A stretch of DNA of 64,000 nt from contig JAHCBB010000023.1 of the NCBI GenBank assembly GCA_019634635.1, positions 1-64,000 of the forward strand, written 5' to 3'. Source of the DNA: Verrucomicrobiia bacterium (lineage in GTDB: Bacteria > Verrucomicrobiota > Verrucomicrobiia > Limisphaerales > UBA9464). The position numbers and the translations under genes are program-made. Of the stretch, positions 1 through 8,472 are shown piece by piece; the stretch's first letter is position 1, and every line of letters starts with the position of its first letter. The notes below the pieces were generated by a model, which did no database searches, was not told where the DNA came from, and saw nothing but the letters and a program-made list of their open reading frames with translations.

Positions 1-375
1 CGGTGGGGCTCGCCTCCCGGCGAGCCGTGAGCATGTGGAGTTCCCACGAGGTCCGCTCGCGGTTCCGCGTATGGCGCGGCAGGAGCCTTGCCCACCGAGT
101 CAAGAGGTCATCGCTCCAATACCGGTGGGGCGAGCCTCCCGGCAAGCCGTGAGCATGTGGAGTTCCCACGACGTCGGCTCGCGGTTGCACGTACGGCGCG
201 GCAGGAGCCTTGCCCTACCGAGTCAAGAGGTCGTGGCTCCAATACCGGTGGGGCGAGACTCCCGCGAGCCGTGCGCATGTGGAGTTCCCACGAGGTCCGC
301 TCGCGGTTGCACGTACGGCGCGGCAGGAGCCTTGCCCCTCCGAGTCGAGAGGTCATGGCTCCAATACCGGTGGGG
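1..375. repeat. Tandem repeat, about 122-bp unit, roughly three copies
   Basis: The segment CCAATACCGGTGGGG recurs at 116, 239 and 361, and its 3' part (CGGTGGGG) also sits at base 1, giving a period of 122-123 bp. Copies differ by scattered substitutions. Each unit contains GTGGAGTTCCCACG, a short inverted repeat, and a GC-rich arm around GGCGCGGCAGGAGCC. The array is cut by the left edge, so its true length is unknown. Open frames run through it on both strands but change at each copy, so I do not regard it as coding. It ends about 80 bp before the folE2 start. Confidence 0.85.
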
Positions 376-455
376 GCAACCGGAGCGGACGACACGCCAT
401 CGTTGCGGTGGATGCATTTGCCGGTGTGGGGGACGGTGGTAGTCTGCGGTCACCT

Positions 456-1268
456 GTGAAGAGTTCATCAATCAAGTCGCGTGACGCCGTCGCCGCGCTC
501 ACGGACAAACAGAACGAGCGGGACCATCGCCAGTTGCGCATTGATAAGGTGGGTGTGCGGGGCCTGCGGTTCCCCGCCCAGGTGCGGGACAAGGATGCGG
601 AAACGCTTCAAAACACCGTCGCGACGGTGGGGCTCTTCGTGGATCTGCCGCATGAATTCAAGGGCACGCACATGAGCCGTTTTGTCGAGGCCCTCAACGC
701 ACACGGCTCGGTGATCCACGTGGAGAGCATCCCGCAGATCCTGCGCGACCTGCAGCAGCGTCTCCATGCCCAGAATGCGCACCTGGAGCTCGAATTCCCG
801 TTCTTTCTGGTCAAGCGCGCCCCGGTGTCCGGCAAGCCCGGCGTGATGGATTACACCGTCCGGTTCGACGCCGCGATGCTGGGTCCCGAGTACGACTTTG
901 TGCTCACCGTGAAGTGCAATGTCACCACGCTCTGTCCATGTTCCAAGGCAATCTCACGGTTCGGCGCCCACAACCAGCGGGGCGAGGTCACCGTGCAGGT
1001 GCGGTCGAAGGAGACCATGTGGATCGAGGATCTCATCGCCTTGATCGAGTCCTGCGGCAGCAGCGAGATGTACTCGCTGCTCAAGCGTGAAGATGAAAAA
1101 GCCGTGACGGAGCGGGCCTATGAGAACCCGGTCTTCGTGGAGGACCTGGTGCGTGCGGTGTCCGTGAAGCTCAACGAGCAGCCGGCCGTGATGTGGTACA
1201 AAGTGGAGGCAGAGAACTACGAAAGCATCCACAACCACAACGCCTACGCGTGCATTGAGAAGGGTTGA
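456..1268 (+). CDS. folE2: GTP cyclohydrolase FolE2 (type IB)
   Basis: Converts GTP to 7,8-dihydroneopterin triphosphate, the first step of folate (and queuosine-type) pterin synthesis, in the cytoplasm. From the GTG start the protein is 270 residues, normal for the family. Visible family motifs are IDKVGVRGLRFP near the N terminus, the catalytic-cysteine segment CPCSKAIS near residue 160, GAHNQRGE just after it, and ENPVFVEDLVR near the C terminus. An in-frame extension to 210 would translate the upstream tandem repeat, so I place the start at GTG 456; no clear Shine-Dalgarno sequence is visible. It converges with the next gene. FolE2 is the zinc-independent alternative to FolE; whether folE also exists cannot be seen here. 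Confidence 0.93.
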   Translation: MKSSSIKSRDAVAALTDKQNERDHRQLRIDKVGVRGLRFPAQVRDKDAETLQNTVATVGLFVDLPHEFKGTHMSRFVEALNAHGSVIHVESIPQILRDLQQRLHAQNAHLELEFPFFLVKRAPVSGKPGVMDYTVRFDAAMLGPEYDFVLTVKCNVTTLCPCSKAISRFGAHNQRGEVTVQVRSKETMWIEDLIALIESCGSSEMYSLLKREDEKAVTERAYENPVFVEDLVRAVSVKLNEQPAVMWYKVEAENYESIHNHNAYACIEKG

Positions 1269-1306
1269 GCCGGGTGGCGCCGGGATCCGGAACGGCGATT
1301 TCGTTG

Positions 1307-3634
1307 CTACTCCGGGATCGTGGCCGCAGTCGTTGGGGTGGGCCCCGGAGTGATGCGATATCGAGGTGTTTCTTCATCGGGCGACCAGACGTGCAACACA
1401 CCGTCCTGTCCGCCCGCGACGACCCAACGGCCGTCCGGGGTGACGGCGAGTGCCTGGGTGAAGTCCTCGTTGCCGGTGAGTTCGCGCTGGTTCTCACCGT
1501 TTCTGGCCAGTACCCGCAGACCCCGGGCTCCCGACGCTGCGATCCAAAAGGGCGTTGCCGGCAGGTGCGCGATGCCGGTGACCTCGCGAGTAAATCCGGT
1601 GGCCTGTCCAATCCGCTTTTCGGCCCTTAGGTCCCAGAAGTTCACCACGAGATCGGCTCCCGCGGTGGCGAGGATCAACCCGTCGGTGTCCCACCCCAGC
1701 GACAGCACGTGTCCGGCGTGGCCTTCGAGCAGGCGCACCTGTCGTCCGGACGCCACCTCCACCAGGCGGGCAAATCGGTCGGCTCCGGCGCTGGCCAGCC
1801 ATCGGCCGTCCGGGGAGAAGGCGAGGGACGCCACGGTGTCGCTGTGGAGCGCCGGCAGGCCGAAGACGGGTTTGCGGGACGCGGCCTCCCAGAGCCACAC
1901 TTCGCCACTTCGGGTGGGCTCCCCGCCCCCCGCAGCCAGCCAGCGTCCATCGGGACTGAAGGCCAGGGCCAGCACCCGGTCCACCGGAGCCGTTGTCGGG
2001 CCGCCGGTGACCGAGTCGCGCAATCGCCAGCGCGGTGTCAGGTCCAGCGACCACGTGCGCTCCGGGGCCGCGGCATCGCCCACCAGGCATAGGTCGTCTG
2101 TTGCGAAAAAGAGCACTCCCATTTGTAACGGCTCCGGGACCTGCCAGGAACCCAGGAGATTTCCGCTCGAAGCCAACCGGATGACCACCCGGCCTTCGGA
2201 GTCGAGGGTGGCAAGCCGGCGTGAGTTCGGTGAAAAGGCGGCTGTGCGCACCCGGGGTGCATGGGCGAAGGCGTTTGTGGCGGCCGCTTGCGCCGCCTCA
2301 GCGGCACGCCACTGCACGGCCAACTCCCGCCGGCGCCAGGACGCAGCGGCGTGCTGGCTCGCGGCCACGATGACGGCGTCGCGCGCGAGCGATTCCTCGT
2401 TGGCCGCGGTGGAGGCCTTGAGCGATGCGGTCCGGTCGGTCTCCCCGGCCCGGGTCACCGCGGTGGCGGCGCTTTTGCGACGCTCCTCGAGCGCCAACAC
2501 CGGTGCCGCATTGGTATCGCCGCCAGCCTGCCGCAGGGTCTGTTGGTATTCGTGGTCCGCCCGCGATTGCTCGCGGATGGCGTTCGCGAGTGCGGACTGG
2601 CCGGCCTGCCGGTCTGCCGTGGTCTTTCGCACGGCTTCCCGCGCCTGTCGCTGCCGGATTTGCTGTACGCCCACCTCACCTTCCGTCTTGCCCAAGTGTC
2701 CGGTCGCCAGTTCCAGCTGGATGGCGGCCCGTTCGGCGGTCCGGCGGGCAGCTTCCGCTTTGGCCTCGAGGGCGGCGTCCCCGGAGAATGCCGCCAACGG
2801 CGCGCCTTCGGCATCGAACAATTCCAGGATCGCCTTGGCACCCCGGCCCAGAGTGCGCGAGCCGTCCGGCGCGATCCAGGGTCCCTTGCGATGGGCGGCG
2901 GGCGGGTTGGTCAAGGGTGCGGCGCGGATCCATTCCGGCGCGACCCGCTCCCACCACTTGATTTCGCGGAAGCCGCCCGAGACAAGGGTGCGGCTGTCGG
3001 GACTGAAGGCGAGTGAATGGACGAGGTCGCGGTGGGCGCCACCGGACTCCAATGCGAGGTCGGTCAGCAACGCGACGCGTCGGGCCGTGGGCAGATGGAT
3101 GATCTCGATGCGATTGCCGCGACCCGCAGCGGCAAACTGGCTGTCGGGGCTGACGGCAACGGCGAGGATGGGTTCGAGGCTGGCGGCCAGAGGTCGCCAA
3201 TGGATCTCTTCTGTGGGGTCCCCAGTGTCCAGGGCCCCCTCGTTGATCCACAGGGCGAGCAATCCAAGCTCGGAGGGTGATAGGTGGGTTGCATTGACCT
3301 TGTTGTCCTTGGGCGGCATGCGCGGTCGTTCCCGGTGCGCGGACAACCGGAAAAGCAGGGACGCGTCGGACCGGCCCGGGATCACGGCGGGACCGGATTC
3401 GCCCCCCCGGAGGATGTCCGCCGCCGTCTCCAGCAGCAGATCGGCCTTGGGCGTCGTGCGGTTGTGGCACGGAAGGCAGTTCACCTGCAGGATCGGGAGG
3501 ATGTCCCGGTGAAATTCCACCGGACCCGTGTGGTCGGGTTGGGCGATCTCCAGTTCCTGCGGCACGGCCCGGCAAGGCATGAGCGTCAGCGCCAGTCCGA
3601 GCGTGACGACGGCGAAGGCCGGATTCGAATTCAT
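1307..3634 (-). CDS. Secreted cytochrome c (PSCyt1-type) / WD40 repeat protein
   Basis: A 775-residue exported protein. Residues 1-25 form a signal peptide. A planctomycete-type cytochrome c domain follows, with a single heme motif CLPCH near residue 56, a GGESGPAVIPG segment and RPRMPP. A WD40 beta-propeller begins near residue 145 (AVAVSPDSQFAAAGRG), is interrupted by a long Ala/Glu/Arg-rich coiled coil (about 270-440), and resumes to the C terminus with repeats such as LAFSPDGRWLASAG. The family is abundant in Planctomycetes and Verrucomicrobia; the substrate and electron partner are unknown. It shares a 4-bp ATGA overlap with the upstream gene on the same strand, so the two are probably translated together. 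Confidence 0.85.
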   Translation of the reverse strand: MNSNPAFAVVTLGLALTLMPCRAVPQELEIAQPDHTGPVEFHRDILPILQVNCLPCHNRTTPKADLLLETAADILRGGESGPAVIPGRSDASLLFRLSAHRERPRMPPKDNKVNATHLSPSELGLLALWINEGALDTGDPTEEIHWRPLAASLEPILAVAVSPDSQFAAAGRGNRIEIIHLPTARRVALLTDLALESGGAHRDLVHSLAFSPDSRTLVSGGFREIKWWERVAPEWIRAAPLTNPPAAHRKGPWIAPDGSRTLGRGAKAILELFDAEGAPLAAFSGDAALEAKAEAARRTAERAAIQLELATGHLGKTEGEVGVQQIRQRQAREAVRKTTADRQAGQSALANAIREQSRADHEYQQTLRQAGGDTNAAPVLALEERRKSAATAVTRAGETDRTASLKASTAANEESLARDAVIVAASQHAAASWRRRELAVQWRAAEAAQAAATNAFAHAPRVRTAAFSPNSRRLATLDSEGRVVIRLASSGNLLGSWQVPEPLQMGVLFFATDDLCLVGDAAAPERTWSLDLTPRWRLRDSVTGGPTTAPVDRVLALAFSPDGRWLAAGGGEPTRSGEVWLWEAASRKPVFGLPALHSDTVASLAFSPDGRWLASAGADRFARLVEVASGRQVRLLEGHAGHVLSLGWDTDGLILATAGADLVVNFWDLRAEKRIGQATGFTREVTGIAHLPATPFWIAASGARGLRVLARNGENQRELTGNEDFTQALAVTPDGRWVVAGGQDGVLHVWSPDEETPRYRITPGPTPTTAATIPE

Positions 3635-5961
3635 GGTGCGGGGGCGTTTGTGGGCGCAACTGACGGGATGCGAAGATCAAACGGCGGCGAATACACCCGG
3701 AAGGTCACGTCCCTTGGTTTCGCACGTTCTTCGGCCGCCTGGCGTCGGTCCACGACCGCCTTCCGGTGTTCGTCGAGCGCGGCCTTTTCGGATTCCGTCG
3801 CTGCGGCAAGCGCTTCCTCCACCTGCTGCAGCGCCTCTTCAGCCTGAGCGAGGGCTTCGGGGTTGTTCCGGTACCTGCCCGTCACGTGGCCCTGAAGCCA
3901 GACCCGGTGCACCCCCTCGGGAAGCGCCGCATCACCGAGGCGGATCTCCAGCGTGGCTTCGGAGGCCTTTTCGGGGACCGGTGCGTCACGTGCCTTGTCC
4001 AATTCGGCGCGGCCGCCCATTCGGAGCGAGAAGGCTCCGGCAAAGCCCTCCTGCCTCGCCACGGAAATGGGCACCCGCACCTTGCGGTCGGGCCCTGGTT
4101 CGACGGCATCGGCCGTGGTCACGGATATTCGCACTGGCGCCCATTCCGCCTCGCATACCGACAGGCGCGGCTCGCGCGCGAACCGGACCGGCACGGCCTG
4201 GTCGTTGGTGTCGTCCACCGGTCCCGTCACCGCAAAGACGGCGATCTCGCGGAGGACTCCGGAATCTGCGGTCGCGCTGCCGGTGATGACCGGGACCGCC
4301 GTACCAACGGCCGCCTCGGACGCGGTCAGCGACACGTAACCCACCGCCTGGCCGGACGGGATCCGCGTGACGTCCGCAGTGACTCCGGGCGTGAGCCCGC
4401 TGGCTGTGAGCTCAATCTCGCCCTCAAAGCCGTCGTGGCGCAGGGCGATCACCCGGATCAATTCCGTCTGGCCGCGCCGTATCACGGGGGACAGCGCATA
4501 GAGGGAGCGGTCATTGTCATTGGCGCCCACCGGTTGGATGGGCAGTGCCACGAGGGAAAAGCCGGGGGCAGGTCGCCGCACGGCGAGGCGGTAGGGATAT
4601 TGGGGGCTGTGGGCGGCGCCATGGAAGAGGTCACGAACCAGGATCCGGTAGGTGCCGTCCTCGGGCACCTCGAACCGGCCCGCGGGATCCCGGCAAAAGG
4701 TGTTGAACTCGGGTCCGTCCAGGTTGGCCTCATGATCATTCAGCTCGGCGATATCGGCATACCGCGGCTCCGCCTCGGGTATTCGCGAGGGTCGCCGACG
4801 TTGCACCACGGCGAATGGATCACAGGGAAACCCCAGTCGCTCGGCCCAGAGCTCGATCCAGTACACCTCGCCCTTGCGCGCCTCAAAGGTCACGCCGCTG
4901 ATGCCACCGCGTCGGGGAAACAGCCCACAGTATTCCATGGGCAATGTCACCGACGTCAGGGAATTGCCACGGGCAAGGTCGCCGGGTGGCGGACAGACCA
5001 CCGGATTGCGGGTGACCGGGAACAGGATGGGCGCAGGCAATGGGCTTGCTTCCGTGGGCTGCCACGGGAGCAGGCGACCCGCAAGCGAGGCGGCTGCCGG
5101 ATGCCTCAATAGGGCAGCCGACACCGGATCCCACGCAGCCTCACCCGAAGCCACCACTTCAACGGTTTGTTCTTCGAGGACGCGTCCATCCACTCCGAAG
5201 AGCGGGGAGGGGCGTCCTCCGGCGAGGTTGCGTCCGAACAAGCGCACGCGGTTGGTGACCCCAGGCTCCAGCATCAAGGGAAGGGTGAAATCCACCCGGG
5301 ACGCCTTTGACACGCTGAATCGGAAGCATCGGTCGTCTCCGCCCTGATGGGTCAGATCCCGGAGCTCAATGAAGACGGGTCCCGATGCCGGCATCTCGAA
5401 CTCCATCCAGTCCCGGCGCACCTGTTGCCGTTCCTGGTCAGGCGCCTCCACGAGGCGCAGGCCGGCTTCGAGGCGGGAATCCAGTTCGACCGCCTGCACG
5501 CGGGCGATCCATCGTTCACCGGGGGTTCCTCCCGCAAAGCGGAACCAGAGGACCTGCGCCGGTGGCAGGCGGCCGTTGATGATGGTTTCCGGCGGCAGGT
5601 TGCAGGCGGCGGACAGGACTGTGTTGGTGGCGTCGAGGATCCATTCCGCACCCGCCCCGATCGCGAAGGCCCTGGGGTTGGAGACCCCGAAGCGCCCGGC
5701 GACGGCGACATCCACAATCCCGGGGCTCATCCCGGGCGGCACCGTCACCTTGAAATGACCGGGCGCATCAGCCGCCGACGTGGCGCGGATTCGTGGATCG
5801 GAAAAGAGGAGTTCGCTTGCTTCGTCGAGATCGGCACCGGCCACGATCACCGGGGTCGTCGCACCGGCCGGGGCACCAGGGGGGAACACCGTCAGCAGGC
5901 GGGCCTGGGGCAGGTCTGCGGACAGCCACCATGGAGCTGCAATGGCGGCCACAAAGGCCAT
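3631..5961 (-). CDS. Secreted PPC-domain protein, partner of the cytochrome/WD40 protein
   Basis: An exported protein of about 776 residues, upstream of and overlapping the cytochrome/WD40 gene by 4 bp. ATG 5961 gives an immediate signal-peptide-like start (MAFVAAIAAPWWLSADLPQA); a longer frame from GTG 6066 adds 35 residues with no recognisable feature. It then reads as all-beta domains: an IPT/Ig-like segment, pre-peptidase C-terminal (PPC) segments typified by DGTYRILVRDLFHG near the middle, and a C-terminal Glu/Ala coiled coil before the last 30 residues. Pairs of PPC-domain and PSCyt1/WD40 proteins are common in planctomycete and verrucomicrobial genomes. The function is unknown; an envelope complex formed with its neighbour is inference. 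Confidence 0.8.
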   Translation of the reverse strand: MAFVAAIAAPWWLSADLPQARLLTVFPPGAPAGATTPVIVAGADLDEASELLFSDPRIRATSAADAPGHFKVTVPPGMSPGIVDVAVAGRFGVSNPRAFAIGAGAEWILDATNTVLSAACNLPPETIINGRLPPAQVLWFRFAGGTPGERWIARVQAVELDSRLEAGLRLVEAPDQERQQVRRDWMEFEMPASGPVFIELRDLTHQGGDDRCFRFSVSKASRVDFTLPLMLEPGVTNRVRLFGRNLAGGRPSPLFGVDGRVLEEQTVEVVASGEAAWDPVSAALLRHPAAASLAGRLLPWQPTEASPLPAPILFPVTRNPVVCPPPGDLARGNSLTSVTLPMEYCGLFPRRGGISGVTFEARKGEVYWIELWAERLGFPCDPFAVVQRRRPSRIPEAEPRYADIAELNDHEANLDGPEFNTFCRDPAGRFEVPEDGTYRILVRDLFHGAAHSPQYPYRLAVRRPAPGFSLVALPIQPVGANDNDRSLYALSPVIRRGQTELIRVIALRHDGFEGEIELTASGLTPGVTADVTRIPSGQAVGYVSLTASEAAVGTAVPVITGSATADSGVLREIAVFAVTGPVDDTNDQAVPVRFAREPRLSVCEAEWAPVRISVTTADAVEPGPDRKVRVPISVARQEGFAGAFSLRMGGRAELDKARDAPVPEKASEATLEIRLGDAALPEGVHRVWLQGHVTGRYRNNPEALAQAEEALQQVEEALAAATESEKAALDEHRKAVVDRRQAAEERAKPRDVTFRVYSPPFDLRIPSVAPTNAPAP

Positions 5962-6123
5962 TTGCCGGCCGAACGAGGCGGACCTTGTGTCGCTGCGCGG
6001 CAGGCCCCCCGGATTCGGGATCACCTTGAGGGAAGCGCCCTCGCAATGGAACCGGCGGCTGAACACGCCGACAGGGACTGGGGAGATTCCGAAAAATTCA
6101 TCCCGAGGCTTTTCCAGCCGGTG

Positions 6124-6879
6124 TCATTTCACCGTGTTCACCAGCGGGGCCAGTCCCTGGATCCGCACCTCAAGGCGGTCGCCTGATTCGATGGGCCCGA
6201 TCCCGGAGGGGGTGCCGGTGAGGATCACGTCGCCCGGCAGCATGGTCATGTTGGTCGAGATGAAGCTGACCAGGTCGAAGCAGTTGAAGATGAGCTGGCT
6301 GGTGTTGCTGTTCTGGCGGAGCTGCCCGTTCTGGAAGAGCTGGATGTTCAAATCGTGGGGATCAATCTTCGTCTCAATGTAGGGTCCCAACGGGGTGAAG
6401 GTGTCAAAGGACTTGGACCGCGACCACTGGCTCTCGCTGTTCTGGATCGTGCGGTCGGTGACGTCCTGGGCCGCCGTGTAGCCGAAGATATACCGGGCCG
6501 CAGCCGCCGGGGTGACATTGCGCATGCGGCGGCCGATGACGATGGTCAGTTCGGCCTCGAAGTCCGTGCGGTGATTCGAGAACGGCACCTCAATCTTGGC
6601 GCCGTCGGGGATGAGCGAGGTCGGGGCCTTCAGCCAGAAGAGGGGCTCCTTGGGCAGCGGCTTGCCGGTTTCCCGGGCGTGGTCGGCATAGTTGAGCCCG
6701 ACCGCGATGATCTTGGACGGAACCACCGGCACCAGGGTCTTCACCCCCTTGAGCGCCGTGGGCTTCTTCTCGAACGACGGCGACCCGTACACATCCCCGA
6801 TCAGCTTGAACAACTCCCCGTCCACCACCTTCGCGTGAAAGATCTCTTCGCCTTTTTGGAACCGACCGATTGCTGCCAT
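6124..6879 (-). CDS. Fumarylacetoacetate hydrolase family protein
   Basis: A 251-residue protein of the FAH superfamily, whose members hydrolyse or decarboxylate 2-oxo acids in aromatic or sugar catabolism using a divalent metal. It contains the short N-terminal domain and the catalytic fold: KIIAVGLNYADHARE, WLKAPTSLIP, the metal-ligand segment DFEAELTIVIGRR, GYTAAQDVTDR and the signature GDVILTGTPSGIGP near the C terminus. The ATG at 6879 matches the usual family start; the open frame continues upstream but would run antisense into the neighbouring small gene. Without pathway neighbours the exact substrate (2-hydroxyhepta-2,4-diene-1,7-dioate, ureidoglycolate, 2,4-diketo acid) cannot be chosen. 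Confidence 0.9.
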   Translation of the reverse strand: MAAIGRFQKGEEIFHAKVVDGELFKLIGDVYGSPSFEKKPTALKGVKTLVPVVPSKIIAVGLNYADHARETGKPLPKEPLFWLKAPTSLIPDGAKIEVPFSNHRTDFEAELTIVIGRRMRNVTPAAAARYIFGYTAAQDVTDRTIQNSESQWSRSKSFDTFTPLGPYIETKIDPHDLNIQLFQNGQLRQNSNTSQLIFNCFDLVSFISTNMTMLPGDVILTGTPSGIGPIESGDRLEVRIQGLAPLVNTVK

Positions 6880-6987
6880 GACGCGCGAAGGGGTATCAAA
6901 TTCCCGCTTGACGGAGCAAGGTGAATCCCAACCGCCGGGCTTGGGATTGGGCCTTGCCGTTCCAACACTCCTTCGTAACCTTGGCCC

Positions 6988-7269
6988 ATGGCGAATGCCG
7001 GGAATTCCAAGGCGACGACCCCCAGGCCGCAAAAAGCCCTCCTGCTGGGAGTGGGGCTCGATTCGGACGGCCATAAGCGGATCACGACCGGCAAGAATTT
7101 TGCGCTCGTCGGCGGCACGGCGGAAACACATGAGGCCATGACGGAGAAGGCGATCAAGATCAACGAGCAGCTCACTCGTCGCGGCAAGGAACTCCACGAG
7201 GTCAGTCGGGAGGAGTTCCGGGACATCGCCCACGAGGTGGGCCTTCGTCCAGGTGCCCCCGCGGAATAG
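6988..7269 (+). CDS. Small conserved-looking hypothetical protein
   Basis: A 93-residue soluble protein, transcribed divergently from the FAH-family gene with about 108 bp between starts. It has no signal peptide or membrane segment. The core KALLLGVGLDSDGHKRIT followed by GKNFALVGGTAETHE and a helical C-terminal half (EKAIKINEQLTRRGKELHE) reads as a folded alpha/beta domain. From memory I associate this pattern with small proteins of other Verrucomicrobia, but I cannot name a family and no function is assigned. Codon use is like that of its neighbours. Confidence 0.65.
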   Translation: MANAGNSKATTPRPQKALLLGVGLDSDGHKRITTGKNFALVGGTAETHEAMTEKAIKINEQLTRRGKELHEVSREEFRDIAHEVGLRPGAPAE

Positions 7270-7335
7270 CCGACCTTCCGTCGGCTGAACCCACCCGTAC
7301 CGAAGCCCGAGGATCCCCCGGCCGGGCCGGAGCCC

Positions 7336-8472
7336 TTACAAGCCCAGCCAGCGTGCCACGAGGTCGCGGCCCCCGAACACCCACGTCATCGCCGCGAGCG
7401 CAATGTAGGGACCGTAGCCCAGCCGTCCGGAGAGCGTCTGCCGTCCGGCGGCGATCAGCACCCCGGCCACCACCGAGCCGATGACCGCACTGAAGAACAG
7501 CGAGAACACGGTGCAGGGCCATCCAAGAAAGGCGCCGATCGCGGCCATGAACTTGACGTCCCCGAGCCCCATCGCCTCCCGGGGAAGTTCGATGCGGTCG
7601 GCTTCGGCTTCCAGATATGGCTCGTCTTCGGCATTAAACTCCTCGCCGGCGACCCGCACCACCGGGGGGGTCGCGGCCAGCAGGACCTCCACCCGACAGT
7701 CCCGGTAGCACCGGTCGGCGAGCTCCAGGCGGCGTGCCCGGAGCCGGACGGCGTCCGACCGCCGGTAAAAAAGCTCCCCATACGCCACCTCGCCGCTCGG
7801 CAGGTGAAGTCCCGTTTCGAGAAAACGCACCCGGCTCCCCTCGGGCAGCTGGATTCGTTGGCGGCCAAACACCAGCTTGCCCAGTCGCAGCACGGTATAG
7901 ACCAGGCTGGCGCCCACCAAGATGCCCACGCCACTGCGCTTCATCGCCTCCATGGGGCTGTCGGCCTGTTGCAGCCCCGGGATGACCGCCGAAAGGAGGA
8001 AGCCCGCCGCCACGCCGCCCAAGGTGATTTCGTCGGGAATGATGAGGTGATCCAGGTCAATGAACGTCGCTGCGATGAACCCCGAGAAGAGCACGCAAAG
8101 CCCCACGGCAACCCAGGGATCCGTGTACCCAAACACCAGCCAGGTTGCGAGGAACAGGCCGCCTGTGAGCGCCTCGATCGCCGGGTAGCGCCACGAGATT
8201 GGGAGGCCGCAGCAGGCGCTGCGGCCGCGCAACAGGAACCACGACAGTACGGGCAGGTTGTAGCGCAGGGGGATGCGGGTCCGGCATTGGGGACAGCGCG
8301 ACGGTGGCGTGATGACACTTTCGCCCAATGGGAGGCGATGGATGACCACATTGAGGAAGCTGCCCACAATCAACCCGACCGCCGTGAAGGCCAGGGTCCA
8401 GATCGGGTGCGGAATGCCGAGGAATTCCGGCTGCCAGAAGTCCAGGGGAAGCCCCAGGTAACGGTCGGTCAT
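7336..8472 (-). CDS. Prepilin peptidase (A24 family) with a large cytoplasmic insertion
   Basis: A membrane aspartyl protease that removes the leader of type IV pilin-like proteins; a substrate candidate is the pseudopilin at 36.6 kb. The 378-residue protein has the N-terminal TM helix (GLIVGSFLNVVIHRLPLGES), a zinc-type loop beginning CPQCRTRIP, and both catalytic aspartates in DLDHLIIPDE and GLGDVKF. Two things are unusual. The second zinc pair, normally CxxC, reads SACCG, so one cysteine is displaced. About 110 soluble residues (VFGRQRIQLPEG to EADRIELPREA) sit between the two catalytic motifs. The ATG overlaps the aroE stop by 4 bp (ATGA), so it is co-translated with aroE. Confidence 0.9.
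   Translation of the reverse strand: MTDRYLGLPLDFWQPEFLGIPHPIWTLAFTAVGLIVGSFLNVVIHRLPLGESVITPPSRCPQCRTRIPLRYNLPVLSWFLLRGRSACCGLPISWRYPAIEALTGGLFLATWLVFGYTDPWVAVGLCVLFSGFIAATFIDLDHLIIPDEITLGGVAAGFLLSAVIPGLQQADSPMEAMKRSGVGILVGASLVYTVLRLGKLVFGRQRIQLPEGSRVRFLETGLHLPSGEVAYGELFYRRSDAVRLRARRLELADRCYRDCRVEVLLAATPPVVRVAGEEFNAEDEPYLEAEADRIELPREAMGLGDVKFMAAIGAFLGWPCTVFSLFFSAVIGSVVAGVLIAAGRQTLSGRLGYGPYIALAAMTWVFGGRDLVARWLGL

Noticed and set aside
1..375. CRISPR array
   Set aside because: The whole 122-bp unit is repeated with no unique spacers and no cas genes nearby.
210..455. In-frame upstream extension of folE2 through the tandem repeat
   Set aside because: It would give an 82-residue Arg-rich leader from repeat DNA; FolE2 family length fits a start at 456.
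1320..3512. 730-codon open frame on the plus strand opposite the cytochrome/WD40 gene
   Set aside because: Arg/Ser-rich antisense shadow typical of high-GC DNA; the minus-strand frame has the heme motif and WD40 repeats.
6880..7233. N-terminal extension of the FAH-family gene
   Set aside because: No homology to the family, and it overlaps the better-supported small gene on the other strand.
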